Notes under the pieces: generated by a model
The model's input: only the letters and a program-made list of their open reading frames with translations
Database searches by the model: none
Told to the model about the DNA's origin: nothing
Assembly (NCBI GenBank): GCA_026874595.1
Contig: CM049317.1
Span: forward strand, 55,402,118 to 55,466,117
DNA length: 64,000 nucleotides
Direction: 5' to 3'
Source: Sipunculus nudus
Lineage: Eukaryota > Annelida > Sipuncula > Golfingiida > Sipunculidae
Program-made: the position numbers and the translations under genes
Shown: positions 1 to 12,510 of the stretch, one piece after another
Layout of the letters: the number at the start of each line of letters is the position of its first letter
Position numbering within the stretch: position 1 is the first letter of the stretch

Positions 1-94
1 ATGCGGAAATTCTGGTTTTATTTGATTTCCCTTCGGCACCAGCTTATTGGACCGAAAGAGACAGAAATACACAGAAAAGGTAAAGGTTGGGGTT

Positions 95-427
95 TATAGT
101 CTGATATCACTGACGATGTCAGTCTGACCCGACTTTACACTTTGCCTTACTGGTCTTTCGGGCTTGTTCATTCTTGTAGCTTTTCTGGGCTCGTTGGGGA
201 GAATGCAACCCAAGCAGCCTTATCAGGCGATGGAAGGTTATTCGTTCTACATTTGCCTGCCGCCCATATCGAGTACTAATTCACTCCAGGGTCGAGAGAG
301 CGCACCCTTGTTGTAAAGACTTTGGCTTGGAGCTTTAGCGTGGACGGGGGTCAGAACGGGACGCGAACCCACAACCTTGGGGTCACAAGTCCAACGCCTC
401 ATCCTTTACGCTGTCCTGTCCAGTATT
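95..427 (-). mobile_element. tRNA-derived SINE, copy A
   Basis: On the minus strand the head (about 427 down to 340) looks like a tRNA-type pol III promoter: an A-box-like stretch (AGGATGAGGCGTTGG), then GACTTGTGACCCC, then a B-box-like GTGGGTTCGCGTCC. The body runs down to about 95. The same sequence recurs at 26506-27030, interrupted there by another repeat; the two copies match through the head, the middle (ACTCC.GGGTCGAGAGAG) and the tail (GGGGTTTATAGT, ACTGACGATGTCAGTC). A tRNA-like head followed by an unrelated body is the usual SINE layout. The family name is not recognised. Confidence 0.7.
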
Positions 428-2414
428 TTGATTACCATATTTTCAACACATGAATATACATATTTCAATCTTCCAACCTAAGAAATGGCAAGTATCCCCT
501 TATGCCTTGTTATAATAAGGACCCCGGAGTCACACTAATGGTGGACTGAAGACAACAAAACAATAAAAACACCGGGTACAAATCTATTAGAATCTCATCT
601 TGTTTCGCATGTTTTGAAGGAACAAACGTTGAATTCCTATCCTTTGTGTACAATGAATGCTTCTTGATTTAAGCTGACAAAGACAGAAAAAACATGTAAG
701 TTGAACAAAGACAGCTCAGATCAGACACTATTCAGTTCTTTGTGGCCCGAATCCCTCATGACGTGTTCTCTCAGCATTGACGTCAATTTTAATTTATCCT
801 CAAGGGTTGGGTCGGGGAGATGACTCGCAGGCATGGGAGTGTAATTAATGTTGGGACAAAAATTTTAAAACACACACACACACACACCCTCACACACACA
901 TATATATATACACCAGTCATTGTCTGTGTGACACAATTCAAATTTAATACGATTAAGTATAAGGGTTTTTTTTAAACAAGGTATTATGTTTCCAGTATTG
1001 GTTAATTCTAAACCAGGTTAACATATATAATATTTCATAGTACACTCAGAAATGGAACCAGAATCTATAATAATAATAATATATTCCATGTCAAATATAT
1101 AAATATTATTCTCTAAATTACAGGGTGATGATTACAAGGACCCTTCCCCCTCGCTTAACGTGTGTGTGTGTGTGTGTGTGTGTCGGTCAATGTACAGTGC
1201 ATTGGAGTGCATGTGGTTCAATACGTGCAAACGATGCATCGTACAAGGGGCCCCGGGGAGGATAGAGGATTTCAGAAGAGGGGGCTCATATGGCGAGGGT
1301 AAGGGAAGGGTATATGAGCTGTGTTGTAGACAATAAAACGTCAGGGTCTTACGGTGCAAGCTTGGGTAGCTTAAAGGTGCCTATACCCTTATCTGACATC
1401 TGTTAGTTAATGATAATTCCTTGAACCTTTAATAAAAAAAGTCCAGAAAACGCTAATCCCAAAGCACACAGGCTGTTCGTTTTGGTTATATACATGTGCT
1501 TATAACTTGTGGGGGCCCTCCTAAATAATAATCCAAACACATTTATTAAGGACATCTGGTGGCGAGTAAGACGAACCAGTGTTTTACAAATGGCGTTTAG
1601 TAAGTAGTTGGTTTTCTACTTCCACACAAATACAAAATATTCCTTGGGTCACGGGTTGTTTTTCCGTTTGTCAATATTACTAACAATTTGTAGATAAACA
1701 AGCTTATAGCAGGAATTACCTGGAGTTCATTGATATGTAAGACAGAGTACGCCAGAAATCACTTGTTTTCTGCAGAAAAGGTAGGGGTATAGCTGGCTTT
1801 ATACGGTTGTGTAACAGGCAACCGGCGCTATTGTTTTCATAATAAAGCATGACATTGTATTGTTCTATATCTCATATTATTATGTCGGAAAGGAGACCTC
1901 TCCCCCCGTGGCTCATCAGATGTTTGTTATGCTGTACTCTTTAGTTTTGTTACTCATATAAGAAAACACCTTGAACACGTTTTTATATCATTTTTTTCTC
2001 GGCATGTTAAAATACTATAGATACAGGTATTTCCCACTTAATCATTCAGAAAGGTACGCTCCCGTTTTCTCTATTTTCCCTTTTCCAGTTTCATGACTGA
2101 CTGGAGCTAATACTATATATTGATATCAGCTCACGGTATGCGGTGAGCATGATGGTGAAAATTATAGATACATGTTTGGGTCATTTATAGGTTCTCAAAA
2201 AAATCCATTTGCCGCGCATATGTTCCTGTTTTTGTAATTGCTGAAAGCCTTGATCTCACAACTCGCAATTAAAGTTAATACGTTTTCTATTTTGTATAAA
2301 TCAGTTTTCTTTCATGATGATTTCAGTGCATGTTCACAATATGACCACAATTTGATTATGTAGCATCTTAAATCTTTATTTGTCTTTTCCCGACACTAGA
2401 TCAATATATATATT
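428..2414. other. AT-rich intergenic DNA with short microsatellites
   Basis: No supportable gene. It holds a (CA)n run near 871-898 followed by (TA)n to about 910, a (GT)n run near 1160-1182, and AAT-rich stretches near 1068-1085. The open frames here are short and low-complexity. Confidence 0.6.
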
Positions 2415-2730
2415 GTCAGGAGGGTATGCGGTTTTTCCCGGTCGTGTGTGTATTTGTTTTATGTTTGTGTGTGTTTGTTCACATCATAACTCAGGCAGTC
2501 TTTGACAGAATCTCATGACATTTTCAAGTTATATCGGAAATGGGCCAAAGTAGAATCGATTAGACTTTGGTGTGGTACCGCCTCATGATTCGGCTGCAGC
2601 AGGGAATATTCACAATGTTCAGACACAAATAATACACGAATGAATCTTGGAGTATGGGCCGAATACGTGAATGCAAATAAGGGTTTCTGGATTCGGCATG
2701 AAATTAACCTCGGTATATTCGACGAAAAAG
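2415..2730 (+). repeat. Dispersed GTGTTTGTT-type repeat, copy 1
   Basis: A block with GTGTGTTTGTTCACATCATAA, then CAGAATCTCATGACATTTTC, and near its end GGGCCGAATACGTGAATGCA. Related copies lie at about 3540-3810 (opposite strand), 51850-52045 and 53290-53400, all in the same internal order. It is a diverged interspersed element with no coding capacity seen. The class is unknown. Confidence 0.6.
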
Positions 2731-2746
2731 AGAACATATATATGTG

Positions 2747-2751
<5 letters not shown>

Positions 2752-2810
<59 letters not shown>
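2752..2810. repeat. (AT)n microsatellite
   Basis: About 59 bp of uninterrupted AT dinucleotides directly downstream of the dispersed repeat at 2415-2730. Confidence 0.97.
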
Positions 2811-2814
<4 letters not shown>

Positions 2815-3509
2815 CATCTTCATCCATTACTGCCTGAAATTCAATGCATGATAGAAAGTATCATACTTGTTAAATAACGATGTTTACAATATCGTGTATA
2901 TTTTGCATCAGCTGGAGAAAACGAACATGGGCCCAAGGACCTATTGGTCACTTTCGAATTTAACACTGACAAAGGAAGCAGAGTCACTACAATTTTCTTG
3001 CAGATATTCAGTGCCAGGGAAGTTTATTCTAAATATAACATACAAAGTCGGATGGTGCGGCGGGGGGGGTTCTTTTTTCATCAACTAGAAGTTTTTTTGT
3101 GGGGGATGAGCGTTACAAGAACATGATACATTAACCTAATTTATATCAAGAAAAGGATATACCTTCCTTTAAGAAATATGCGAAGAATAAATTCAAAAAT
3201 AAAACAGAGAAAACGTTACAGCTTGTTAGCACCACTTATGGCGGCCAAGTTCACTGGTCACAAGACAAAACATCCTTATATACTGACGCTCACTGGATGA
3301 TGTAGTGTAAACACTAAAAAAATATTACCAGCTGAAAAAATTCTTTTGTTTCACTTTTCTGGGTTTCTATCTTATATCTAAGCATTGTATGATCAGAAAG
3401 TTTTATATAACCTAAAATAGATTTAATTAAAAATAAGCATTCTCAGGAATGCAGGCCTCTATGATGTGTTCGGTCCTTAATGTGCGGTACTCCGCAGCCC
3501 ATGGTGTAA

Positions 3510-3830
3510 TTCATTCATTTGCCCATAATCCTGGGTGCATTAGTGCATATGTTCTCCATCAAGTGTTTGCCTTCACGTATTCGGCCCATATTGCCATGTT
3601 CAAACGAGCATATGTGAATGCACATTTGTATTCTTCAATGCCCCCCCCCCCGGGAGCCGGGCCCACATCAAAATCAAATCGATTCTTTATTGGCCCTTCC
3701 AGAGGTACTTTTTTATTTAATGATTGAGTTATAGTGTGAACAAACACACACACAATCGAACGGGATTGAACACATAGCCTCAAGGCGACGGTAACAACAT
3801 TTGATGTACATCTCTCGGTGGAGATACCGG
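3510..3830 (-). repeat. Dispersed GTGTTTGTT-type repeat, copy 2 (inverted)
   Basis: Read on the minus strand it carries TCCCGTTCGATTGTGTGTGT, TTTGTTCACACTATAACTCA and, further on, ATGGGCCGAATACGTGAAGG, the same order as the copy at 2415-2730. Between these matching parts, about 3640-3715 holds a poly-C run and unrelated sequence, so the copy is interrupted or diverged. Together with copy 1 it forms a loose inverted pair about 1 kb apart. Confidence 0.55.
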
Positions 3831-3945
3831 CCAAATCAATTGGACTCTATGCATCTGGCATTTGATCAGATGGAAGGTAAGGCTACTATCATTTCGCATT
3901 GACATAGTTGGTTTAAGGTGATTTCCATGATAGCCTAGGGTCACG

Positions 3946-3950
<5 letters not shown>

Positions 3951-4013
<63 letters not shown>
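3951..4013. repeat. (AT)n microsatellite
   Basis: About 62 bp of pure AT dinucleotides. Confidence 0.97.
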
Positions 4014-4014
<1 letters not shown>

Positions 4015-4387
4015 TTATGAGTGTTTGTCTTTTTTTTCTAAAACGAAAAAAAGGTTTAATAAAAAATATCCTCAGATATTTTCGCCATTATCTCACCGAC
4101 AAGTTAAAGTCGCTGACATAAAAAAACCTTGGTTCAAGAAGACATAAAAATTAAATTCGTTGCTTCTTCGTATTGCTTTAAATAGGAATGACTTTAAGGG
4201 AATCGCTCTATAATATTACATACTTGGCTTGTCCGCAACTGTACCGCGTGAAGAGGAATCGTTCAATGATGTTTATTGAATCACAAACTCCATGCATTCC
4301 CCGAAACAAGTAAAATCCATCATGCATCAATGTTATTGTATGTTTTCTTCAGAAGCTAGAGGCGGGTAGTTTAAATCGTTCAGTAAT

Positions 4388-4393
4388 TTTATT
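4388..4393 (-). terminator. Candidate poly(A) signal of the GPCR gene
   Basis: AATAAA on the minus strand about 325 nt beyond the GPCR stop codon. A second AATAAA lies further on, near 4272-4277. Both are plausible 3' end signals by position only. Confidence 0.35.
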
Positions 4394-4714
4394 ATATATT
4401 TCATTTGATACACAACCGCTTAAAAGAAAGAAAAATCATTGATGTGTTTATATGATAGACTGCATCCACGACTGGAAAAGAATCAAATTAACCATATATT
4501 AATGGTATTGTCTGTTTTACTTCTAGAGCTACAGGCGGGTTAATTAAATTGTTCCGTAATGTCATAATATATTTTAACTTGATCTGCAACTGCAAAAGAA
4601 ATTAGAAATGACATACTGCGTGTGATACTAAGTAAGTCCGGTTTTCAGTTTGTAACATCAATTTAAAACAAGGTTTATCTACAACTCCCTATTACCAGGA
4701 AAAACTACAATAAC

Positions 4715-6196
4715 TTATTCCGAATCTAAGTGAGCATGTCTGAAACCCTCATTTCGAATAACCAGCATCGTTTCATATTTACTTTTATTGCCATCTGGGA
4801 CACCAACGGAGCGGATTTCCATCTCAAAATTTTGCTTGTATTTGTGATTTCTCTCTGACCTTTGACCTCGGAGGTGGACGGGAGAAGTAGCCAGGAGGTC
4901 TTGACAAACTTGAGTCGTCCCGACGTCGGAAAGAGAACCGCATCTACGTTGCTGATTGACAGTTTCAAACCAACAACAGCAACAGCGACGAATTACCGGA
5001 TCTCCTGACCACTGGCGCCGCCTAGCGGTTGGGATACCGATCATTGAATTGTCGGCTTCATCCAGAGTTGAAGTTGGCGTTTGAGCGGGCGAGTTCCGCA
5101 TGCAGTATCCACAAATTTTCTGCCAAAGCGTTCTTCTGCATCTAGTGCTGAAACATACGTAAAGTATGGGATTCAATGCGCTATGCGTCATGCAGAGCTG
5201 CTCAGCTATCGCATATAGAATATTGAGCTTGATGTAGTAGTTACTGTATATACGTAGCATACCCACGATGAAATAGGGGGACCAGCAAACCAGAAAGGCT
5301 ACGATTACTGAGAGCGTCATCTTAATTACATTCCTCTTGGATGATGACACGAATTTTCGCGGAATAGAAAGTCTTTGAGCATAAATAATGGCTTCCCTCC
5401 GATGTTTAAGCCTGTGTCTCCCACGGATGAAGGAATGAAGACGGTTGAGCGAAGTCGTACCTGTTCTTTTGTGATTACCGGCTTGTGCGTCCGTCCTCTG
5501 CCACACCACACGGATAATATTAATATAACAAAATGACATAATAACTGCCGGTATGATTAGAATATAAGTCGTTAGAAAGGAGAAATACACTTTTCGTTGC
5601 CATTCTGCGGTATAACCTCTGCTTCGGCAAGAGTGTTTCAACGTCCCGTCTACGTATATCCCGTCCACAGTTTGAACGAATATGAAGAGTTGCGGTGTTG
5701 CGAAAGTAAAGGCCAAAATCCAAGCAATGATCACCTTCCGCCATATTTTAGGGTTGGAGCTAATGGAACGTATCGGAGTCACGATGACCTGGTATCGGTC
5801 TATACTCATGCCAGTTAGAAGAAACGTGGTGCTCGCCAAAGTCACGATCTGTCCGTAAACAGACACTTTACAAGCCGCGGCTCCTAAAACCCACTCCCCA
5901 AACACCAGGAACAGTATCTCCGTTGTCATGGTAACCAGGCACACCATCAGATCGCCAAATGCCAGATTTAGCAGGAAGATATTTACTCTTTTGTACCTTT
6001 GCCGACGTCTGTATAGGATTGAAAAAATCAGGGACACGTTGCCGATAAAGGAGAAGGCCATAATAACTGATATTATGGCGACGCGGAAAATCACTTCGCC
6101 GTTCCATATCTGCGTTTTAAAAGGAATTAATTTAAGCAAAGTTGTATTGCCACTGGCTATAGCACTGTCGGTCGTCGACATGTTACTATTCTTCAT
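4715..6196 (-). CDS. Class A neuropeptide GPCR, NPS/CCAP/vasopressin-receptor-like
   Basis: An intact, intronless frame of 493 residues encoding a seven-helix receptor of the plasma membrane, expected to bind a peptide and signal through a G protein. Seen, numbered from the first ATG: possible N-glycosylation sites at Asn5 and Asn17; TM1 about 36-60 with GN at 52-53; TM2 about 71-94 with Asp82 (2.50); Cys109 at the top of TM3 and Cys190 in loop 2 as the usual disulphide pair; SIDRY with DRY at 133-135; Trp159 in TM4; Pro216 in TM5 followed by CYINIIRVVW; a long basic loop 3 (about 232-288); CWSP at 304-307 in TM6; NPILY at 342-346 in TM7. The tail of about 145 residues has CxxC just after helix 8 and a CCCCW cluster at 405-409, possible palmitoylation sites. 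SIDRY, CYxxIxxxxW and CWSPY fit the NPS/CCAP/vasopressin receptor group, but the exact subfamily and ligand are inferred. The start is chosen because TAA lies in frame five codons upstream and the codon at 6206-6208 is GTG; the ATG has A at -3. Confidence 0.9.
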   Translation of the reverse strand: MKNSNMSTTDSAIASGNTTLLKLIPFKTQIWNGEVIFRVAIISVIMAFSFIGNVSLIFSILYRRRQRYKRVNIFLLNLAFGDLMVCLVTMTTEILFLVFGEWVLGAAACKVSVYGQIVTLASTTFLLTGMSIDRYQVIVTPIRSISSNPKIWRKVIIAWILAFTFATPQLFIFVQTVDGIYVDGTLKHSCRSRGYTAEWQRKVYFSFLTTYILIIPAVIMSFCYINIIRVVWQRTDAQAGNHKRTGTTSLNRLHSFIRGRHRLKHRREAIIYAQRLSIPRKFVSSSKRNVIKMTLSVIVAFLVCWSPYFIVGMLRIYSNYYIKLNILYAIAEQLCMTHSALNPILYVCFSTRCRRTLWQKICGYCMRNSPAQTPTSTLDEADNSMIGIPTARRRQWSGDPVIRRCCCCWFETVNQQRRCGSLSDVGTTQVCQDLLATSPVHLRGQRSERNHKYKQNFEMEIRSVGVPDGNKSKYETMLVIRNEGFRHAHLDSE

Positions 6197-9100
6197 TCTG
6201 CTTGGCACTTATTATAGTCATAAGAACCATGAGCTATTCTACGCACCACTTCCCAATAACTAACATTACCTAACGTCCAAAGCCCTTATTAGAAATATTT
6301 CAACATCTTTGTCGAAGTGTCTGCAGGAGCGAGAAATAAATCTGCTTTATGTGTGAAAACTACACAACAGAGCGTATGAATTCCAATTTTCTAGAACATG
6401 CTTTCTAGAAAGAAACAATCATTGTCACATTGCTTTCTTTGCTCTCTCGGCCTATGGAGTTTTTCAGACTCTTATCGTCGCCATCCACCCATGAGAAAGG
6501 TCCCTGTGTGTGCCATATTGTCATCACGGATTATATATTTGGATATTCTAATACCTGGCTTAAATGTATTTTCTTCATCTTCTTCCCAGAGAGATTGTAG
6601 GCTTTATAAGGAATCTATAAATGGTTAGATTGCAGCTCAGTTACGGTAAGATGATCATCGATTAATAGAAATTCACTCGGTCGGCAGGATTCCACAGCAG
6701 CCGAATGCCCTGTCAATACAGGCTTGCTTCTGGAATATATAAATTTTCCGGCTGGATGGTGCGATTGGAATGAACGTTCACGCCAGGCTGCTTTCTCTCC
6801 GCATTATCTGCTAACTTCCTTTTTTCTCAGAAAAAAACTGGAAATAGGGTGCCTTCAGTTGAGGTCCCGCAGGTTGAACTCTATTCCTTTGATCAATCTA
6901 AAGCTGAACGTGACACTCTGGAAAAAGGAAAAATAAAGTATTAAATTTTGATAAAACGGGGTTAACGGTTGAACGGTTATATAGTGCAATATTTAAGCGC
7001 AATAAAAATGGTCAGCCTCACGTTCCCTTCGTTTCCTATAGAAAAATAGAACCCTCTGGTCAGCTACTGGGTGCTGTTGGTACGATGGGGGCTTTCAGAA
7101 TAGACCGCCCGCAGAGAATTAATGTGAAACACCAAAAAAAAAAAAAAAAATTACCCGAACCCCGACCAAAAAAGGCCATACCCGTCTGCCAATGAGCGTC
7201 TCCCTTTCACAGACCTTGGGACCTTTCCATGGCAATTGCCGAGCGGCCGTTGCCCTTTGCCCCGAAGGGCGGTCCTCATGCAAGAACCGTTGAGGGTTAT
7301 TTCCAAAGGAATCCAGGCTTGACAAGCAGATAAAGAATACCACCAGGGAGGTTTTAGGGCTAGTGCCTCGCTAACCCCCCACCCCCCCCCCCCCCCGCAT
7401 CCCCATGTTAGAATAAAACGGAGAGAACTCTTAAACTCCTTGCTTAAATTGCTTATATTTTACTTGTATAAAGGAGTTTCAATTCTTACTCCATGCTTTT
7501 ACCATTTTTCATTTAAATAGAATAGGGACAGATTATTAACTCTTTACTAAGTCTACATGTTACATGTTATGTGTAAACACCGTGACATACAACCAGGAGT
7601 ATGGTCGGTGAATACCCCTGATTGATCAATCGCTCTTTGTGAACTTTTTGCACGGTTGAATCTTGTTCTGTTTGTTACATTGTAAATACCATAATTAACT
7701 CCCACTCCCTCATTTTCTTAATATAGTTTAATAATAATAATGTTATAAGTGGTGGATCCAGTTCAGTGGGTGGTTGGGAGGGGGGAGGGGGGGGGGACAA
7801 GTAATTTCAGGAAATCGTGATCGTAGAATGTATGTACCGGCCGAGTGATTCGGGCGTGGTAGGGGTGTCCAATACTGCTGTGTGGGGAAATTTTCAATTT
7901 GTAATTGAAATAAAAGCAATATTGAAGCAATTTGAAATTAAATAACAGGGAACATATAGTATCACATCAGGACACAACAACAAGTGAAAATTGTTCCCCT
8001 TGATTTTTAATCTGAGAAACTTTTTTTTTTTATTTGGGTTTGAATGGAGGCGCACTAGAAGTCGTGAAACAGGAAAATCTTAACATATTATCAAGTATTT
8101 TTTTTTTTTATTTCTGAAACACTGCAGTTCATTGATATCTGGGAAACATCGCGACACTGTGACACACTTTTGTTAACTACTCGTATTTTACTAATTGCAG
8201 ATACAGCAATATATAATGACAAAATTATCTTCATTTATTTAGCAAAATGTAGGATGGGGATATCCCCCCCCCCACATTTACCCCACCAAATTGCACCTTT
8301 GGCTATAAATAACGGGCCGGATAGCCATTCCGGGACTTCTCCGGAGCCAGGCCTGAGCGATCCTGCACATATAAAAATTTTATTATATTTCAGGATTGGG
8401 CCTGAGTAGTCCGGTCAAGTTCTGGTCCTTTTGGGTCCTTTCTGTTTGCGGCGGTTTTAGGACTGGACAAGATCGGGAGTACATTACTGACCAATGACAA
8501 CAGCTCCCGTTCCTTTTATTCCCGAATACCTGCTATTAGTTCATTGTTGCAAAACGAGCAAAGGTAATTTTATATGGAGACGCCATGCTTATCAAAATAA
8601 TAGTGGATTGTTCTGTCAATTTGTTATACAGGAACATTGAAAGCTATAAAAAGTAACCCACAACCCTACGATTTTGCAAAAAAAAACTTTCCTTACATAG
8701 AAGTTTCACCAGGACCCCATATGAGGACCAAACTCATACTTTTTTGCAGTAGCTAGATACTTGCGATTAATGCATATCTGTATTTGGGCTAAGGTGGTCC
8801 TTTTATTAACTTTCATTAGGAATTAAGTAAAAGTACAATTTGGTCAGGATAACAAATTAGGTATCACTGGATAGCTATGACCCCAGGCATGTAAATACTT
8901 GCGTATATTTTAGAAATCTCACTGAAATATAAGAAATAAATTATAAAAAAATATTACCCGCTCCCCTTAATTTCACTCAATATTTCCAGCTTTTTAATCT
9001 GATTTGACGTTCGCATCTCTAAGATATCGCCTTTTTTATTTTCTAAACTGCATCTAATTTACTTACTATAAACTAACTGTAAATATTACTAAGAGAATTC

Positions 9101-12100
9101 AAAGTAATTTTGCGTCCTAATCCTATATGCATCGTTTAAAAAGTTAGGTATTAAGTATAGTTCTATCTTCGTTATTCATCAACAATATGATTGTAAAACA
9201 TAATGGTCCACTGGTGACCAGGGATTAATCCCTGGCGTGGTTATGCGAGTTGGTTGTTATGGCTGTCCAAAATCGTTTTCTCCCGGTTCTCTGGTTTCAG
9301 CCATCCCCCCCCCCCCCCCCCACCAGACGACTAAATGCCACGACCCGAGCCACGGAGAGTACCTCGTATAAATTATTATACAACCCATGTAGATAAATAA
9401 AGTTTATATTACTTGCGTAACACTGTAGTTTGCCACCTGTTTTATTCAGAAGGTGTTCACCAATGCGCCACGTTGAGGTCCAGTAATAATATTTTGCTGT
9501 TTTAATTTCTTTTATTGTTAACTCAGTGGACTATCAGTCATCTGGGGTACAGCGGTGACCTATTGTTTGTCGTCTGTCCGATTTTTCGTTCCGGTTGCCC
9601 GTCCGACTGGGCACAAATCAAAACAGTTATTGTTTCAGACCCGGAAGTTAGCAAACACTCATATCTGTAACAACAGTCTTGAAAGTTATTAAAAAAGGGC
9701 CATATAAAACTACATACATAATGCATTTAAATGCCAAGTATCTAGCTACTTTTGAGTTATGTCCTCATTTAAGTTTTTTTTTTAAACCAAAAAGGTTGAT
9801 TTTTGTATGGGTAATTTTAGCTTTAAATGTCACAGTTTACCTTTGTTAAACAGAGTTAAAGATGTTCATCAGTCGGTTCAACTAAAATTCTGATTGGTTT
9901 TCAACAGGTCTTACTTTGACGTTGGATATGAACCTTTTGTAAGAGCAGATCTCGAACAGACCTCATTGAATGAACATCCTAATACCTATATTTTGTGAAA
10001 ATTTTCTTGGATTTTGTGGTAGTTTTGGGTCAACTAATTCTGTTTTAAGAGCACGTTTTCCAACTTGGCTCCCGGACTATATAGAACTTTTTGCTGCAAT
10101 GCATAAGAATCGGAGATTCTCTGAGATTTATAGTATTTGTATCATATTAATTGTAACGAGTACGATCTTTCTTGGTTAAAATAAGCGACCTGAACACTTA
10201 ATGTGAGTCATCGCCGACAGATGGTACCAGTGGGTTGGAAACGGTATATTTACTGGAAAGATGTAAATAACTTCGGATAAATTATGTGATCTGTATTCGA
10301 GAAAAGGAAATTACTTGCATATATTCAGGAGCTGTCCAGTTGCATTCATCATGTGGAAGGAAACAAATTATTTGCTGAATAAGAGTGCTGGAAACCTACG
10401 ACCAAAATTCGTTTAATAATTTTATTTTCGGTTTTAGCAAAAATGCCGACTTATAAGGAGCGTGTTATAAAGTCTGAACTTTATTTTGGAAAAACGTGGG
10501 AACTTATTCAGTTAAATTGCACATTTAGCAACAAAATGATCATTTATGTTTGGTAACGTTTCTTTTAGCAATAGTTAGAATAGGTTTGCAAAAGATGAAT
10601 AGGTTATGATTGAATAATGATATATGATAAGATTTGTATACAATAATGAGTTTAAAAAACAGTTAAAACGAAGAGTCATCGGACACTTTTCTGTCTATCA
10701 TCCTGTGTAAAGTCGTCTGTCTTTGTGCATTATTTACATATAATCATCAGGGTATATTGAAACTGAAACCGAGACAATTAAGTATAAATTCGGAGTTGAT
10801 CAAAGTGGAAACATACGGAATTATTAAAGTAGGCCTAGAAGCAAGGAATACTGCAGACAGAATGTTGTAATAAATAAAAAAAATGAGTAATAAATAAATG
10901 ATTGATTAGAAAGCATTGCGTATCAACAGATCCGTAATACTACCAAGATCAAGATTTGGTAATTTTGATCGCTTTGTAGAAATATGTCATTGTTAAATGA
11001 CTTGATGACTGTATCACAATTAACTCAGCACAAGTGGTTCTAATTTGATTACATCTGTCACATCGGAAATGTCTAAAGATATGTCCCTTATTACAAGTGA
11101 AAAAAGAAGGGCCTCGGCGAACCAACCAAGTGTTCTTCCTCACAGTGATGATGATCCAGATTAACGGATATCCGAATGCGGCAAAATATAATACCTCCAG
11201 GTGTTTAATTAAAGGAGATTAATTGCTTGAATTCTTAAGTCCTCACTCTTACTTAGTTTATCTCCGCAGCCTTGTAACAACTAAGCACTTCAGTTACTTT
11301 ATAAATATGTTTTCGTATATACATGATAAGGAAATTATTTATTATGCCATGTTAAAGGAATGTTAATATTATCCCATTTTTTAACACTTGGGTCACAGGT
11401 CTGCACACAGACCCGTGGGATCATTCGCAATTTACCGCTAGAACATCTAAAATAATTAAAGATGTCTTGGTAGTCTTTAGAAAATGTGGAAAATGCTCTT
11501 AAAAACGACAGGTATAAAAAAAGTCATTGTACAATTAAAAAGAAACAAATGTCAACATTGGCTGGATCGTCTATGGCTTTAATCGCGGTAATGCTCAGAT
11601 TTGAATGCGGTAAGATACGAGAAGACAAGGCGACGTTGGTTTATCTGCATAGCCCGACTAAATTCGTTCTTTCTCCCATCTAGCTGATCACAAAATACAT
11701 TTTATTTATAGCATCATCTGACGCGAATAGCGACAACTTCCTCACTAATTACTTATAAAAGTATCCGTGTTTGTTCTGAACAAAAGTGAAGCCGACGTCA
11801 TTACCGCAGCCATCACATTTCTAGCGGGAAATCAGGTAATCTGGCAATAAACTTTTAGAGGGTCACGCAAGGCGGAGGAGGGCTCCCGGGGCACATGTTA
11901 AGTATTTGTCTTCAGTACAATATGCGTAGATAAATCACCTGTATATTACTAAAAGACAAATGTCTGAGAGGATCATGATCTGAAGGAAAAATACTTTTTT
12001 CTCCCTACCCAGACACTCTTTGTGCGTGCTCTAGAGGCGTTCTTTCAATTAGTATAGGATGTGTTCCGGGACCTCTACAGCTCGCCTTCCGGCAAACTGT

Positions 12101-12510
12101 CCTATCGCGGTAGTCTGTAGCGATATTTTCCCAATTTTTTCCCCTTTAAGAACCTTTATTCTTTTTTCTCCTGTTACTTAGAGTTCGTGTCACTTGTGGT
12201 CCTACCGTAAAGAGGAACTTTTTTTGCTGCCAAATTACAGAAATTTAAGTGTAGCAGCTCGCAGATGGGCTAGTTTATGCCACCATGGCATACATTCTGC
12301 AAGTTGTAAATATGTTTAACACACATGGGCACTTTCAAAAGAATTTTACCGGCAAGTACATGTGATATCCTGTGCAACTTTTTTTTTCTGACTTTTCATA
12401 CTTTTTACACGTGAATAGTAATACATAATCATAGTGGTGCCGACCACTATCATGCTGCTGCATAGTGTTCAGTGATTCTTCTCCTATATCATATGGAGTC
12501 TGTTAATATA
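6197..12510. other. Long intergenic region, no supportable gene
   Basis: AT-rich sequence with only short shadow frames. It contains a GC-richer block at 7110-7400, a poly-C tract near 7381-7396, a G-rich stretch near 7780-7798, another poly-C tract near 9305-9320, a loose inverted pair at about 8700-8830 and 9680-9770, and a small hairpin GGTCTGCACACAGACC near 11397-11412. No promoter of the GPCR gene could be picked out in its first few hundred bases. Confidence 0.55.
7110..7400. repeat. GC-rich block, possible interspersed element
   Basis: It opens with a poly-A run near 7134-7149, continues with GC-rich non-coding sequence and ends in GGGCTAGTGCCTCGCTAACC followed by a poly-C tract. Read on the minus strand, GTTAGCGAGGCACTAGCCC resembles a pol III A box and the A-run would then be a 3' tail, the layout of a SINE. 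There is no second copy in the window to confirm this. Confidence 0.3.

Noticed and set aside
340-427. tRNA gene on the minus strand
   Set aside because: A and B boxes are present, but no cloverleaf can be drawn. The sequence runs into a repeat body shared with 26506-27030, so it is a SINE head.
6197-6208. Start of the GPCR four codons upstream at 6208
   Set aside because: That codon is GTG. The first ATG in frame is at 6194-6196, with an in-frame TAA five codons before it.
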